Shown: piece by piece, positions 52,575 through 62,629 of the stretch
How positions within the stretch are numbered: the first letter of the stretch is position 1
Layout of the letters: every line of letters begins with the position of its first letter
Source: Blepharisma japonicum
Lineage: Eukaryota > Ciliophora > Heterotrichea > Heterotrichida > Blepharismidae
NCBI GenBank assembly: GCA_949751835.1
Contig: CATKHK010000070.1
Coordinates: 124,001 to 188,000, forward strand
Length of the DNA stretch: 64,000 nucleotides
Direction of reading: 5' to 3'
The notes under the pieces: model-generated
Databases searched by the model: none
The model's input: the letters and a program-made list of their open reading frames with translations, nothing else
Told to the model about the DNA's origin: nothing
Made by a program: the position numbers and the translations under genes

Positions 52575-53492
52575 TTAGCGTCTAGGAGGATAGCCTGCTT
52601 GATAAGGAGGATAACCGCCTTGAGGAGCTTGTCCTGGCTGAGGTGGATATCCTGGCTGAGGTGGATATCCTGGTTGAGGATAGCCTTGCTGAGGTGGATA
52701 GCCTTGCTGAGGTGGATAGCCTTGTTGAGGTGGATAGCCTTGTTGAGGTGGATAGCCAGCTTGAGGTGGATAGCCAGCTTGAGGTGGATATCCAGGCTGA
52801 GGAGGATAGCCGGGCTGAGGAGGATATCCAGGTTGGGTTTGAGGATATCCAGGCTGAGTTGGAGGATATCCAGGTTGAGTTGGAGGATAACCTGATTGAG
52901 GAGGATACCCAGGCTGAGGAGGATATCCAGGCTGAGGTGGATACCCAGGCTGAGGTGGATATCCAGACTGAGGTGGATATCCATATGGAGGACATCCAGG
53001 CTGAGGCTGAACTCCAGGGTATCCAGCCTGCGGATAAGGGTATGGGCATCCTTGTGGTAGGTAGCCTGGCATTGGCTGAGCTCCATGCTGTCCAGTTGCT
53101 CCTGTTGTAGCATCTTCATTATACCTAATCTCAAATCTAACATCTCCTGCTTTTCTTCCATGGTGCTTAAGCTCAACCCAATCTTCAAATTGCCTACTTT
53201 TACGAACTGGATCTAATGAAAACACGCCTTCTCCTACCAAATCGTCTGCTGAAGCAGAATCGTGATCCCACACTGCAAATTCTAGTAAAGTTTCCGAGCC
53301 AAGCCTGAAGACAAAAGAGTCTGACCAATTTGGGAACTTTCCAGCATCCTCAGCAACAGCAGTTCTGAATTTCTGAGTTCCAATTGAGCAGACACAATAA
53401 GGATCCATCTTCCCAAAGGTTTCAGTGTCTCTTGTAAGTTTTGCACAGATAGGTTTTACGATTAAAGTACCACTACGCTTTTGGGTATCCAT
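52575..53492 (-). CDS. C2-domain protein with Pro/Gln/Gly/Tyr repeat tail
   Basis: 305 residues, TAA 52575-52577. The N-terminal half (about 8-128) is a C2 domain: [56 protein letters not shown], with the Asp residues of the calcium-binding loops largely present. The C-terminal half is a low-complexity tail of about 25 copies of Tyr-Pro-Pro-Gln-(Pro/Ala/Gln)-Gly. Tails of this kind (annexin A7/A11, synexin, rhodopsin-like) self-associate or form condensates. Calcium-dependent membrane binding plus multivalent clustering is the inferred function. Confidence 0.9.
   Translation of the reverse strand: MDTQKRSGTLIVKPICAKLTRDTETFGKMDPYCVCSIGTQKFRTAVAEDAGKFPNWSDSFVFRLGSETLLEFAVWDHDSASADDLVGEGVFSLDPVRKSRQFEDWVELKHHGRKAGDVRFEIRYNEDATTGATGQHGAQPMPGYLPQGCPYPYPQAGYPGVQPQPGCPPYGYPPQSGYPPQPGYPPQPGYPPQPGYPPQSGYPPTQPGYPPTQPGYPQTQPGYPPQPGYPPQPGYPPQAGYPPQAGYPPQQGYPPQQGYPPQQGYPPQQGYPQPGYPPQPGYPPQPGQAPQGGYPPYQAGYPPRR
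52590..53060 (-). repeat. 18-24 bp tandem repeats encoding the PQPGYP tail
   Basis: Imperfect tandem units of mostly 18 or 21 bp, CCxCAGxxxGGxTATCCx on the coding strand, expanded from a Tyr-Pro-Pro-Gln-Pro-Gly unit. The same DNA gives long open but biologically meaningless frames on the other strand. Confidence 0.88.
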
Positions 53493-53871
53493 TTATTTAT
53501 ATAAATCTTCGACACGTTCTGCTTAGCTTTATATGAATTATCTCAAAGAAAATCTTTGATTTTGATATTCTTATTAGGTAAAATTATAAATAAATAGATC
53601 AAAATTAATTTTTTTGAATTTTGTATATATAGATAGCAGGCAGTTTCAAAAGTTTGAATTTTTATTGTTATGAAAAATTGTTATTATAAGTGGTTTTAAT
53701 AAATATTCATATTCTGACTAGATTTGATTAGAGATTAATTATTATAGACAGAAAATATTTGACTTAAGTCAATCTTAAAATTTAAATTATAAGATCACTT
53801 ATGCTTTGTGGTTTATACAAAGTCTCTATATTCTATATATATACACAGTTACCTAACACAAAGTTAAGGTA
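53493..53871. other. AT-rich intergenic region
   Basis: About 380 bp between the C2 gene start and a small minus-strand gene. It contains a TATATATATA run near 53836 and one 8-nt match to the heterotrich telomere C-strand, which I regard as chance. No gene. Confidence 0.5.
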
Positions 53872-54048
53872 TTAGTGACTTTCTTTTCCCTGCCTTAAAT
53901 TAGCAAAGCTCGGTAGAGGAAGTGTGGCCGGGTCAGGCGCTATCATGGTTTTCGATATAAAATAGAAGCTGTGCCTTTGCTCTTCGCTTTCTGTTGTGGA
54001 GCCTGACCAATAGCCACTGCTTCGCCTCTTGCTGGTTCTCTTGTACAT
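53872..54048 (-). CDS. 58-residue protein with LPxP motif (PNRC/EDC1-like?)
   Basis: ATG 54046-54048, TAA 53872-53874. This is a GC-richer island in AT-rich DNA. The product starts basic and Ser-rich (MYKRTSKRRSSGYWSGSTTE) and has the short block MIAPDPATLPLPSFANLRQG. Proline blocks of the type P-x-P-x-x-L-P-x-P are the DCP1-binding motif of PNRC/EDC1 mRNA-decapping enhancers, which are likewise very short and basic. The similarity is only a short motif, so the link to mRNA decay is a suggestion. The coding frame, composition and clean start and stop support a real gene. Confidence 0.6.
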   Translation of the reverse strand: MYKRTSKRRSSGYWSGSTTESEEQRHSFYFISKTMIAPDPATLPLPSFANLRQGKESH

Positions 54049-54176
54049 TTCTTGGTGAGTTATATTCTTTGTTGTAATATTTATTAACCTATTGATTCCA
54101 TTAAAGCTGAAGAAAATTTAATTAAGTCAAAAAGGTGGTGAGCAGAAATATTTTTTTTTTAATTTTTTAAAAATTA

Positions 54177-54402
54177 TTAGACAAAATGATAATTTGGGCC
54201 TCATTCACACTCATACTCAAGCTCAATAGAAAGCATTCTAGCATTTTTAACTTGTAAAGGCATCTTAGTGGCATAGGAAAATCTATTAGTCTAGAAAAAA
54301 CTTATTCCTGACTTTTCGTTAGATGCAAACCTCAGAGGCTTCATTAGGTGGTGCTAGAGGGTTTTTCAAGTCTTCTGCTATATTAAAAACATGTAAAGCC
54401 AT
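54177..54402 (-). pseudogene. Degenerate coding remnant
   Basis: On the minus strand, ATG at 54400-54402 opens ALHVFNIAEDLKNPLAPPNE; a neighbouring frame then continues RFASNEKSGISFF, TAG, TNRFSYATKMPLQVKNARML and ELEYECEWGPNYHFV to TAA at 54177-54179. The pieces read like one protein broken by a one-base shift and an internal TAG, and no 15/16-nt intron repairs either break. I do not recognise the protein. Confidence 0.4.
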
Positions 54403-55325
54403 ATTGATGATAATAAAACTTATTTACAAAATTTAGCTGCATGTTAATTCACCGGAAGTTTTTGATAGAGTGGCAGTTTTGGGTAAAATAGCCAAATATT
54501 TTGATAGTGTGGATATCCGTCCAGAATAAACTCGTAAAATTTAAGATAAAATATCGCACTATTAAAATTATCGGATAAATTTTTCTAATAACTACTCCAC
54601 CAGCAAAACACCTCGATCAAAAACTTGCACCGCAAAATTTAGCAGCTATTAAATAAGCAAGCCATACAAACTTTTGATATAGAAAGACTTATCTATAATG
54701 CAATATTAATATTGTGATATTTTTAGAGCTTCTAATTTAGTAACTTATTGATAAAAGATCACTCCAACAATAAGATAAAATAAGGTAAATGATAAATAAA
54801 GCAAAGGAAAAAAATTTTTTTTTCATAGCTCTCAATAATTATGATAAATTTAATTTTAAAAATTTAAGTATCATCAAAAGTTTGAATAATAAGTCATAAA
54901 AGTATAGCAATTGATATTATTTGAATGATTTAATAATAAATTTTCCTACAGCTTTTCATTTTTTAGCTAATTATAGTTAATTTAGCTAAACAAAAATTGT
55001 TTTATTGCATGTAATATTTTATTTATAATTAATAATTATAATAATAAAACTCAAAAAATGTTATTTTAAATTTTTTGCAAAAATGTTACCCTCTAACCAC
55101 GGACATAAATATTGCTCTCTAATGTGGCAGTTAGAATGCAATTCAAAAACTTTTCAGACTAGAATGTTCTACTAAAAGAATCAGCCAATGTAACAGCCTT
55201 TAAACAAACTTTATGATGAATTAAAAAGAGTAATTGATATAAAAAGTATAACTAAATTAAAAATGGTTTTCTTTTTGCAATTTTATTTAATTAAAATAAT
55301 CTAAATAAATCTTAAAGGCCATTGG
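54403..55325. other. Intergenic region with possible coding traces
   Basis: About 920 bp. Two short plus-strand stretches read like protein (near 54450-54530: SPEVFDRVAVLGKIAKYFDS; near 54590-54655: TPPAKHLDQKLAPQNLAA) but lack starts and end at stops, so they may be remnants of decayed genes. The rest is AT-rich and featureless. Confidence 0.35.
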
Positions 55326-56711
55326 TTAGTATATAAGAGAACTTATATCAATTTTTGAAGTTTTTGAGTTAGATTCACTTGATATATCTTCGATAATTTT
55401 CTTATATCTTTCACTAAATCTTGCGTCTAAAATTTTTGATCACTCATATTCTTCAGGTTTATTATTTTCTGGTCTTGAAGCTTCAGGTGGTGCATACTTA
55501 TAAAATTCCCCATAATGAACTCTTTCATCCCTATTTCTATCTTCATAATAACTCACTAGAGAAAAATACTCAAAACCCCAATCATCCCAAGGAATAGGCA
55601 AATTATTTTTATTTTCATCTCTTTTGCCTAAAGTCCATTCAACCTGATAAGCCTGCCCATAAACAAAATCTATATCGTATTCATCTCCAGTTACTCTGCT
55701 TCTTGTAATCTTATAATGAATAATATTATCTGTAATTTCTACTGTAGAAATTATATCATTTGTCCCTCCTAAATCTATATCATTTGAATGTTTTGGTCCA
55801 TCTGTTTTACTGTATCCATCAATTAAAATTCCAGCAGGTAGTTCAGCATAATAGCTGTCTCTATAATATTCGTCTTGTGGTAAATAAGAAGGCATAAATT
55901 GAAAAATTATATACTGATATTCTTCCACAGTTGTTTTTGGCACAAAAATATCTAAAGCAATTTCTCTTTTTTTAGATAAATCCCAAGACACAGACATGCC
56001 TCTTGCTAGGAATTCAGATGAAGATCCTAATTTGAATTGAATATCTTCAGTTTCCTCTATAAGATATTTTAATGCTTTTAGTCCTGAACCCAAAGTGCGC
56101 TCTTCTTTTGCAGCTTCTGAATTATAATCAGGTATTCCAGTCAAATCTTTTTCAAATCAAGGGCCAAATCTTCGTCTTTCATCATCATTTTTATCGAAAT
56201 ATTCATCAGCCATTAAGAAGTACTCATAGCCCATATATCTTAAACTATGCTGCTCAATGGCTCCATCAATTATCGGCCCAAGCGCCCATTTTATTTGATA
56301 AGGTTTTCTCCATTTAAGCTGTACATCATATTCATCGCCAGTTATCAGTTTTCTCTTCAAACTTTGCACCAGATAATTTGCTTCATATCTTCTGCTAGAA
56401 TTTATATCATTTGTGCCCCCTAAATCTTCATCAATTAGTGGAAGCTCATTAGTAGTTGAAAACCTGTCAGTGAAAACTCCTCCATCCATAACTGCAATAT
56501 AATAGTCACAGCGAAACGTTTCTTGAGAATCTGCAGCGTCTTGTATTGCTATGCCAACCCAATCGAAAATTTTTTCATATTCTTTAGGAATTCATAATTC
56601 CATTGAAACTGTATCTATATCGGGAAAAAAGTATTTCAGTATTAATCCATAAGGCAAGTACTCGATACTTAAACTGGATGTTACGCAGATTAATGATAAA
56701 AAATATATCAT
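55326..56711 (-). CDS. Secreted protein with two DOMON domains
   Basis: 461 residues, ATG 56709-56711, TAA 55326-55328, with TGA Trps at about 56595, 56157 and 55440. A signal peptide (MIYFLSLICVTSSLS) precedes two tandem domains of about 190 residues, each with the DOMON pattern: an Asp-x-Tyr strand, GGVFTDRFST or the diverged AGILIDGYSK, DLGGTNDI, ITGDEYD or VTGDEYD, and (K/A)-x-Y-Q-(I/V)-x-W-x-L-G. DOMON modules bind heme or sugars in secreted redox proteins such as dopamine beta-monooxygenase and cellobiose dehydrogenase. There is no monooxygenase or cytochrome b561 partner and no membrane anchor, so the substrate is unknown. Confidence 0.78.
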
Positions 56712-57608
56712 TTTGTTTAATATTTAAATAGTTCGTTAATAATTATGGATATAAGATAAAATTGAGTAAATTGATATGATAATTATGAATTTCGTTTTAG
56801 CTCAAAATGAAAGAAATAAATTACAATTTAAAACTAAAATTACTTTGGCTTGAAAGCAGATAGTTATTCTTTAGTAGTCAAATTTTTCAGAAATATTAGT
56901 TTTAGATCTAATAATTACCAAATGTTTTAATTTCTATTCTTTGCATTGTTATCATTAAATCGCTAGATGTTTCTTATATTTTCAGTGTTTCTTTTTACAC
57001 TGCCCTCTCCAAAAGAGTTCATTTAGCTGTTCTAGCTTTAAAGTGGGAAAACCTTAATCTTATCAAACATATATAAGTTTTTAGATAGATTGCTATATAC
57101 TTCTGAAAATTATAAATTATGTCTTGATCGTATAGCTCTAAACAGATTTTTAACATTAACTCTATTTTAAGTTAAATTCTGTCAAATTTAATACAGCAAA
57201 GGCTAAAGTTATGCTAAATTAATTTTTAACAGCATATCTATAGAACTTAATATAAAATTATATCAGATCACATATGTGCTTAGCCAATGCCATGTGTTTC
57301 TGTTTAAATGGAATTTAAAATAAAAAGAAATTCCTAATTTGAAGTTAATCGATCTTATTTTTAAAGTTTCAGAAGCACATTTCTCTATTACTCTTATTAT
57401 TATAATTACTTAGAGAATGTCTCTTTTTTTAGCTTCAATTCTTTAATAAAAAATTTTATATATTTTTGAGCAATTTTACCTATTTAGCCAGATTTCTAAT
57501 TTCTGCAGAAATTTTTCAGCTTTTTGAGGCTACCTTCAATAAAAATTTTACCGGCCTCACCTAAACTATAATAAATCAATGGATTTCTAATAACATATTT
57601 TATTCAGA
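56712..57608. other. AT-rich divergent intergenic region
   Basis: About 900 bp between the divergent starts of the DOMON gene and SIN3. No frame, RNA or repeat recognised. Presumably it carries both promoters. Confidence 0.55.
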
Positions 57609-60600
57609 ATGCAAAATAGGGTCGAGAGTGCACGCAAATACCTAACTTTGGTTAGGAATAAATTCAAAGAGCATGGAGATAAATATGAGGAGTTCCTTCA
57701 GGTTATGAAAGCTTTTAAAGAACAAAGGTATCATTTATACAGGATGGATACTGAAGCCGTATGCAAGCGCGTTCAAGAGCTTTTTAAAGGCCATCGAGTT
57801 CTTCTATTAGAATTCAATAAATTAATCCCTCAAAATTATCGAATTTCTATTGAATCTCGTCCTCATTATAATGAAGCTATTGACTACATGCGCCGTGTTA
57901 AAGAGGAAACCAAGCATGATCCTGCAATTTATGAGGAGTTTATAAGAATCCTAAAATTATACCAAGGAAAAGAAATGTCTCTTGATGATGTCAATAATTC
58001 AGTAAAAAAACTCATGGTAGACTTTCCTTCTCTTATAGACTCTTTCAAAGCGTTTTTGCCTAACTATTATGACGACTCTTCTTCTGAAGAAAAAGATGAG
58101 CCTGCTTATTCTAAACCAATAAAAAAAAAAAAAGAAATTGCCCCAGTCACGACATTATCAATTGAAAAATTAGTCATTGAAGAAATTGGAGAACCAATAG
58201 GGAAAAATGAAGTCGTTTTTTTTGGCAAACTCAAAAAAGTCCTGGATTTGAATTCTCAGCCTAATACTGACTATTTTTTAGAGTTCAGCCAAATCTTTCA
58301 GTTGTATACAGATTGCATCATTACTAAAGTGGAGTTACTGGGGGTTGTTGAGCCACTTTTTCAGTTGACTGATTTCCATAAGTTTTTAAATTTGAGGTCA
58401 CCGGGGGTAAGAAGGTACCAGAAAGAAGAAAATCCTGAGCTAACCCAATTCGTACAACATCAGCTTAATGATTTTTATGAAACTTTAAAAGTAATTGCAA
58501 CTAGCAGAGAAAGTAATAGAAGGAAACATGGGTGGTTTTTCAGGCCACTTTCAGACTTTGATACGGGTAAAACTAAAAGAAATGGTCACAGCTATCTTCA
58601 AGTCCAAAGACCATCGATAAAAAGACATAGAGTTTTTCCTTATGAAAGTAAATGGATTTCTGTCCCATATGGCTCAGAAGATTTTTCATTCAGAAATTTC
58701 AGAAAAAATGCTTTTGAGGATGCACTCTTTAAATGTGAAGACGAAAGATATGAGCTTGACATGACCATTGAATGCGCTTTAGCTACCCTTAAAATGCTTG
58801 AGGCAGCAGAAAATAAAATGAAAAGTTTACCAATTGATCAGCAAAAAACTTTTCAATTGGATGATAAGTTCATGGCAAAATTAAGATTAAGGTCAATACA
58901 AAGTATTTATTCAGAGCATGCTTCAAAAATAGTAGAAACCTTAAAAAACAATCCATCAAGAGCTTTATCGGTGGTAATTTCGAGAATTAGAAGTAAAATA
59001 GATGCCTGAAAAAATATAAGTAAGCCTGAGAGCGATAGAACTTGGGATGAGACTGTAGAAAAAAATTTCTATAAGTCACTTGACCATAGATCATTTTATT
59101 TCAAACAAAATGAGAAAAAAATGACTAATGCCAAAAATTATTTAACTGAAGCAAAAAATCGATCCTTAAATTTAGCAGCAAAAAAAAATCAATTAAGAAA
59201 ATATATAGAAGACAAAACAATAGATCAAAATTATGATATCATTGGAGGATCAAGAAACCAAATATTTTTTAACTCATTCGCAGGGCTTTCAGGAGCTGTT
59301 TATCATAAAGTTTTAGGGAATTTTGTTGATGATATTTTAGAAGAGTTTAAAGAGCTAGATCAGCCAGAACGTGCGCTGACGTTTAATAATGGTATTGAGT
59401 ATGCAACTTTGCCTCAATTTCGGCTCCTTTTAAATCATCAACCAGCTATAAATGATGCTCTAAGGATATTACTTTATGCTGCTGATAAGACCAGCTTATC
59501 AGGAAAGGAAAAACTAAATAAATGAATCATAGTGATTTTCCAAGAATTTTTCGAACTAAAATTACCCTATGATATCACTAATCATTTAGTAGAAGAATTT
59601 TTTGAAAGCATCCCAGAGGAAGAAATCATTGATATAGAAACAACAAAAAATATTATAAATAAATGGAACACTGAAGAAAATTCTGAAATGATTGTCGAAA
59701 AAGACGAGAATTCTATAGAAGAAGTGGGCCAAAATCCTATCTCCTTAAAAAAAGACCAGTCTTTTGCAGCGTTTATCCCATTAATGAAGAAGCATAACGT
59801 TATGTATTGTCCTAGCACAGTTTACTGCTTTTTAAGGTTTTTCTTCGTTATGTATGAAAGACTACTGAAGGTAAAAATGGTACTAAGCCAAGAAGGCAAA
59901 GAAAATCCTCCAATTGAAGTCGGAGAATATAAGTTTCCAGATGAAGCCCAAGCTGAGTACTTAGGTTTCTTAAAATCTGTCTCTCTAATACTGAAAAACA
60001 CCTATGATAACGCTAAATTTGAAGATAAATGCAGAATTCTGCTAGGAAATGACGCATATATCCTTTTTACATTTGATAAATTGGCAATTTATACAGCAAA
60101 AGCACTACATACCCTAGCTCATGATGAGGTCACAATAAAATCCTTGCCTTTCTTCCAAAGATTCAACCGAAATAAGCTGAATGAAGAAGTGTATATGTCG
60201 GATTTCTTGAGAAGCGTGCCTAGCCATCAACTGTTTAGGCTTCATTGGAATGTAGATTTTAGGATTTTATGCATGACTTATATAGAAAGCCCTTGTGACA
60301 AGCTCCAAGAGCCTGCTGTAAAGCACATGCTAAAATATGCAAAAGATTTTACTAATGAAGCATGCGAAACTGATTTAGAAGAAGAAATAAAGATCATGCA
60401 TGAAAGACTCGATATGTTTTATCAAAATTATGTGATAACTAAGAATGACCTTGCAAATCAATTAATTTTGATGAATGGGATTAAGATTGGGTTACATGAA
60501 AACTCATTGAAGATGCATTTTATACCGGAGCATGAAGATTATTTATTTAATGCTAAGTATTATAAGAATCATATACTCTTAGCAACAGAAGAAGAAACTT

Positions 60601-60692
60601 ATATTTGCCAAGACAAAAATTCATATGTTCAAAAAATAACAGAAATTGGACTGAAAAAATTCCAGAAGTGGAGGGAAAATAATCAGGAATAA
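57609..60692 (+). CDS. SIN3: SIN3 transcriptional corepressor scaffold
   Basis: 1027 residues in one exon with TGA Trps at 59007 and 59523. Three paired amphipathic helix (PAH) domains: about 8-77 (ARKYLTLVRNKFKEHGDKYE), 85-155 (YNEAIDYMRRVKEETKHDPA) and 205-285 (KLKKVLDLNSQPNTDYFLEF). The HDAC-interaction domain follows at about 310-420, with the highly conserved PSIKRHRVFPYESKWISVPYG, and a long C-terminal region with the SIN3 C-terminal fold. SIN3 bridges DNA-bound repressors to histone deacetylases in the nucleus. It is shorter than animal SIN3 because inter-domain linkers are compact. Confidence 0.95.
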
Positions 60693-60749
60693 TTTATTTG
60701 TTTTGGTAATTAGAGTTATTATATTAATTCTTATAAATATATAAAAATC

Positions 60750-60959
60750 ATGGAGTTTCAAGTCGCATCAGAGCTTCGAGGAAGAAGCCAAGAAAACCAT
60801 ATTTTTAATGTATCATTTGATAAGCCAATCTTAGAAGCAATAGAAATCGCTCAAAATGACATCAATGACTATCTCACCTCAATAATTGAACCATCCATTG
60901 AGCCAGATCCTCACAAAAAGCAAAAACATTCAGAAGAATCTGAAGAAGGTGACCAATAG
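60750..60959 (+). CDS. Small acidic protein, possibly GON7-like
   Basis: 69 residues, ATG 60750, TAG 60957-60959, lying between SIN3 and the next plus-strand gene with short spacers (57 and 29 bp). A predicted beta segment (HIFNVSFDKP) is followed by one helix (ILEAIEIAQNDINDYLTSII), then an acidic Lys/Glu tail. This strand-helix-acidic-tail order and size resemble GON7, the small subunit of the KEOPS tRNA t6A complex, but the family is hard to recognise by eye and the match is weak. Call it a small conserved-looking protein. Confidence 0.55.
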   Translation: MEFQVASELRGRSQENHIFNVSFDKPILEAIEIAQNDINDYLTSIIEPSIEPDPHKKQKHSEESEEGDQ

Positions 60960-60988
60960 CTTAAATTCTTAAATTTTATTAAAATTAA

Positions 60989-62483
60989 ATGTCATTTTCT
61001 TTACGAGTACGAAAACTCACCCATGAAATTTCGAGACATCACAAACTTATGTTTCAGCTACTTAACTCACAAGAAAATATAAATGTAATTAATAAACAAG
61101 GAAGATGACTCAAAAATACTGATTGATAAGAAAACTTATGAAGAAATCCTGAAAATTTCGACAAAATTGTTTGAAAAAGACTGCTTAATTAGCAACATGT
61201 ACAGACAAAAAAGCAGATCAAAAATAAATATAATCACTATCTCACAGCTGAAAAGTGAACTATTTGAGATTAAAAAAATTGTTCAAAGTAGCTCAGTTAG
61301 CATGATGAAAGATTTAAAAAGATTAGGATTAATTTTGAGGGATTATAAAGATAGATGTAAAGACAGCTTTATACAATTTTTGAAAAATTTAGACGTAGAT
61401 TTAAGAAAATCTTTAAAACCTTTAGTTCCCAGCGAAATTTTAGAGGAGCAAATTTCTTATAAGCCTATAGCTGATATTGCTAGCTATACAGCCACATCGA
61501 AATCTATTAGTAATTTAGGTGACCCATCTTCAGATAGAAAAGACAGAGAGATCACTGATACAAAAACAGAGATGCTAACTAAGCACATCCAATTACTAGT
61601 AAACACCTTAGAAGATGTCGCTAAAAAACTTATAGAAATGACCAAAAAAACCGAAAAATCCTACTATGAAATCGTTAACCCTAAAGTGCTGGATACAGAG
61701 CCACCATCTCCATTAGCAGCACCATTTCCTGACTATTTTTCCTTTGATGTCACAAATTTATCAGAAGAAAACAGAGAAAATTCGAAATGAGATAACTTGT
61801 CTATTATTGACGAATTAAGCAGGAAAAATATTTTAATGAAGTTTGTAAGTAATGAAAGCTTGGATTCTATAAATCCTAAAAAAACAAAAGAAATTAAAGA
61901 TAAAATTGAAAGACTGCTCAATGAAAACGCAAAAGAAAACGAGATTTTGGAACTGTTTAAAGAAGAAGAAATTCCTGTAACAAAAAGAGAACAGCTGGTG
62001 TTTGATATTATAAATTCTGGGAGGAAAGGAGACAACACAGTTACTTTGACTGATTTAATTGAAGCTTCAAATGTAAATACAAAGCGAAACTTAGAATCAA
62101 ATAGAAATAAAAGTAATTTTGAGGTTTCTGGAAGCAATTATTCACAGATAGTTAAGCAAATTCAGGGCAAAGAGTTAACTGATAAATTAGACGAATCAGT
62201 TGCAGATTTCAAATCACTAGATAGCTCGATTGACGAAAAAATGGTAAGACCAATAGAAAGAAATAGAGAAAGGATAAAATCAGAAATAAGTTTAAAATAT
62301 TCTGAGCCAAGCATGAAAGTCTTACCGCCTGTAAGTATTAAATCAAAAGGGAAAGAACTACAGACCAAAAAATCTTTAAAATCTATAAGAATCAGATCCG
62401 TCACACCAGGAAAGAAAATGAACGAAGAATCAAAAAAATCAATAAAACGATCTAAAACGCCATTTAGTAAGAAGAGAAAGTAA
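60989..62483 (+). CDS. Hypothetical helical protein with basic tail
   Basis: Exons 60989-61084 and 61101-62483 give 492 residues, with a TGA Trp at 61788. The first half is helical (LKKIVQSSS-type segments, ETEMLTKHIQLLVNTLEDVA), the middle has a Pro-rich break (PPSPLAAPFPDYFSF), and the C-terminus is strongly basic with S/T-P sites (SIRIRSVTPGKKMNEESKKS). No domain recognised. The composition suits a nuclear or microtubule-associated protein, not more. Confidence 0.78.
61085..61100 (+). other. 16-nt intron in the helical protein gene
   Basis: GTAATTAATAAACAAG. Only a 16-nt removal brings the ATG exon into frame with the long downstream frame. The A at the sixth base from the 3' end is kept, so the extra base lies between the 5' splice site and this A. 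Confidence 0.88.
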
Positions 62484-62629
62484 CTCTTTAAACTAATAAA
62501 TTTTAATTTATCTTTTTATAACAAAAATTCGCTATTAGCTCAAATTCTTAAGAAAAACGTTGGAGTATTGTAAAACAGTAATTTATATTTTTCTTGAAAA
62601 TTAAAAGCAGCTAAATATAAATAATTAAA

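Noticed and set aside
52599-53110. Long frames with WIS or EVDI repeats on both strands over the C2 gene tail
   Set aside because: They are shadows of the 18/21-bp repeat read in other frames. The C2-plus-tail frame has the real domain, start and stop.
53852-53859. CCTAACAC, matching the heterotrich telomere C-strand repeat, as a telomerase RNA template or telomere
   Set aside because: Only one 8-nt unit, no 1.5-repeat template, and both flanks are AT-rich intergenic. Chance is likely.
53880-54060. GC-rich island as a structured RNA (SRP RNA, RNase P RNA); it contains a GGTCAGGC/GCCTGACC stem and a 12-nt string like one in human 7SL
   Set aside because: The minus strand of the same stretch is a complete 58-codon frame with a sensible proline motif; the space between the stem halves is too short for an SRP S domain and no RNase P core was found.
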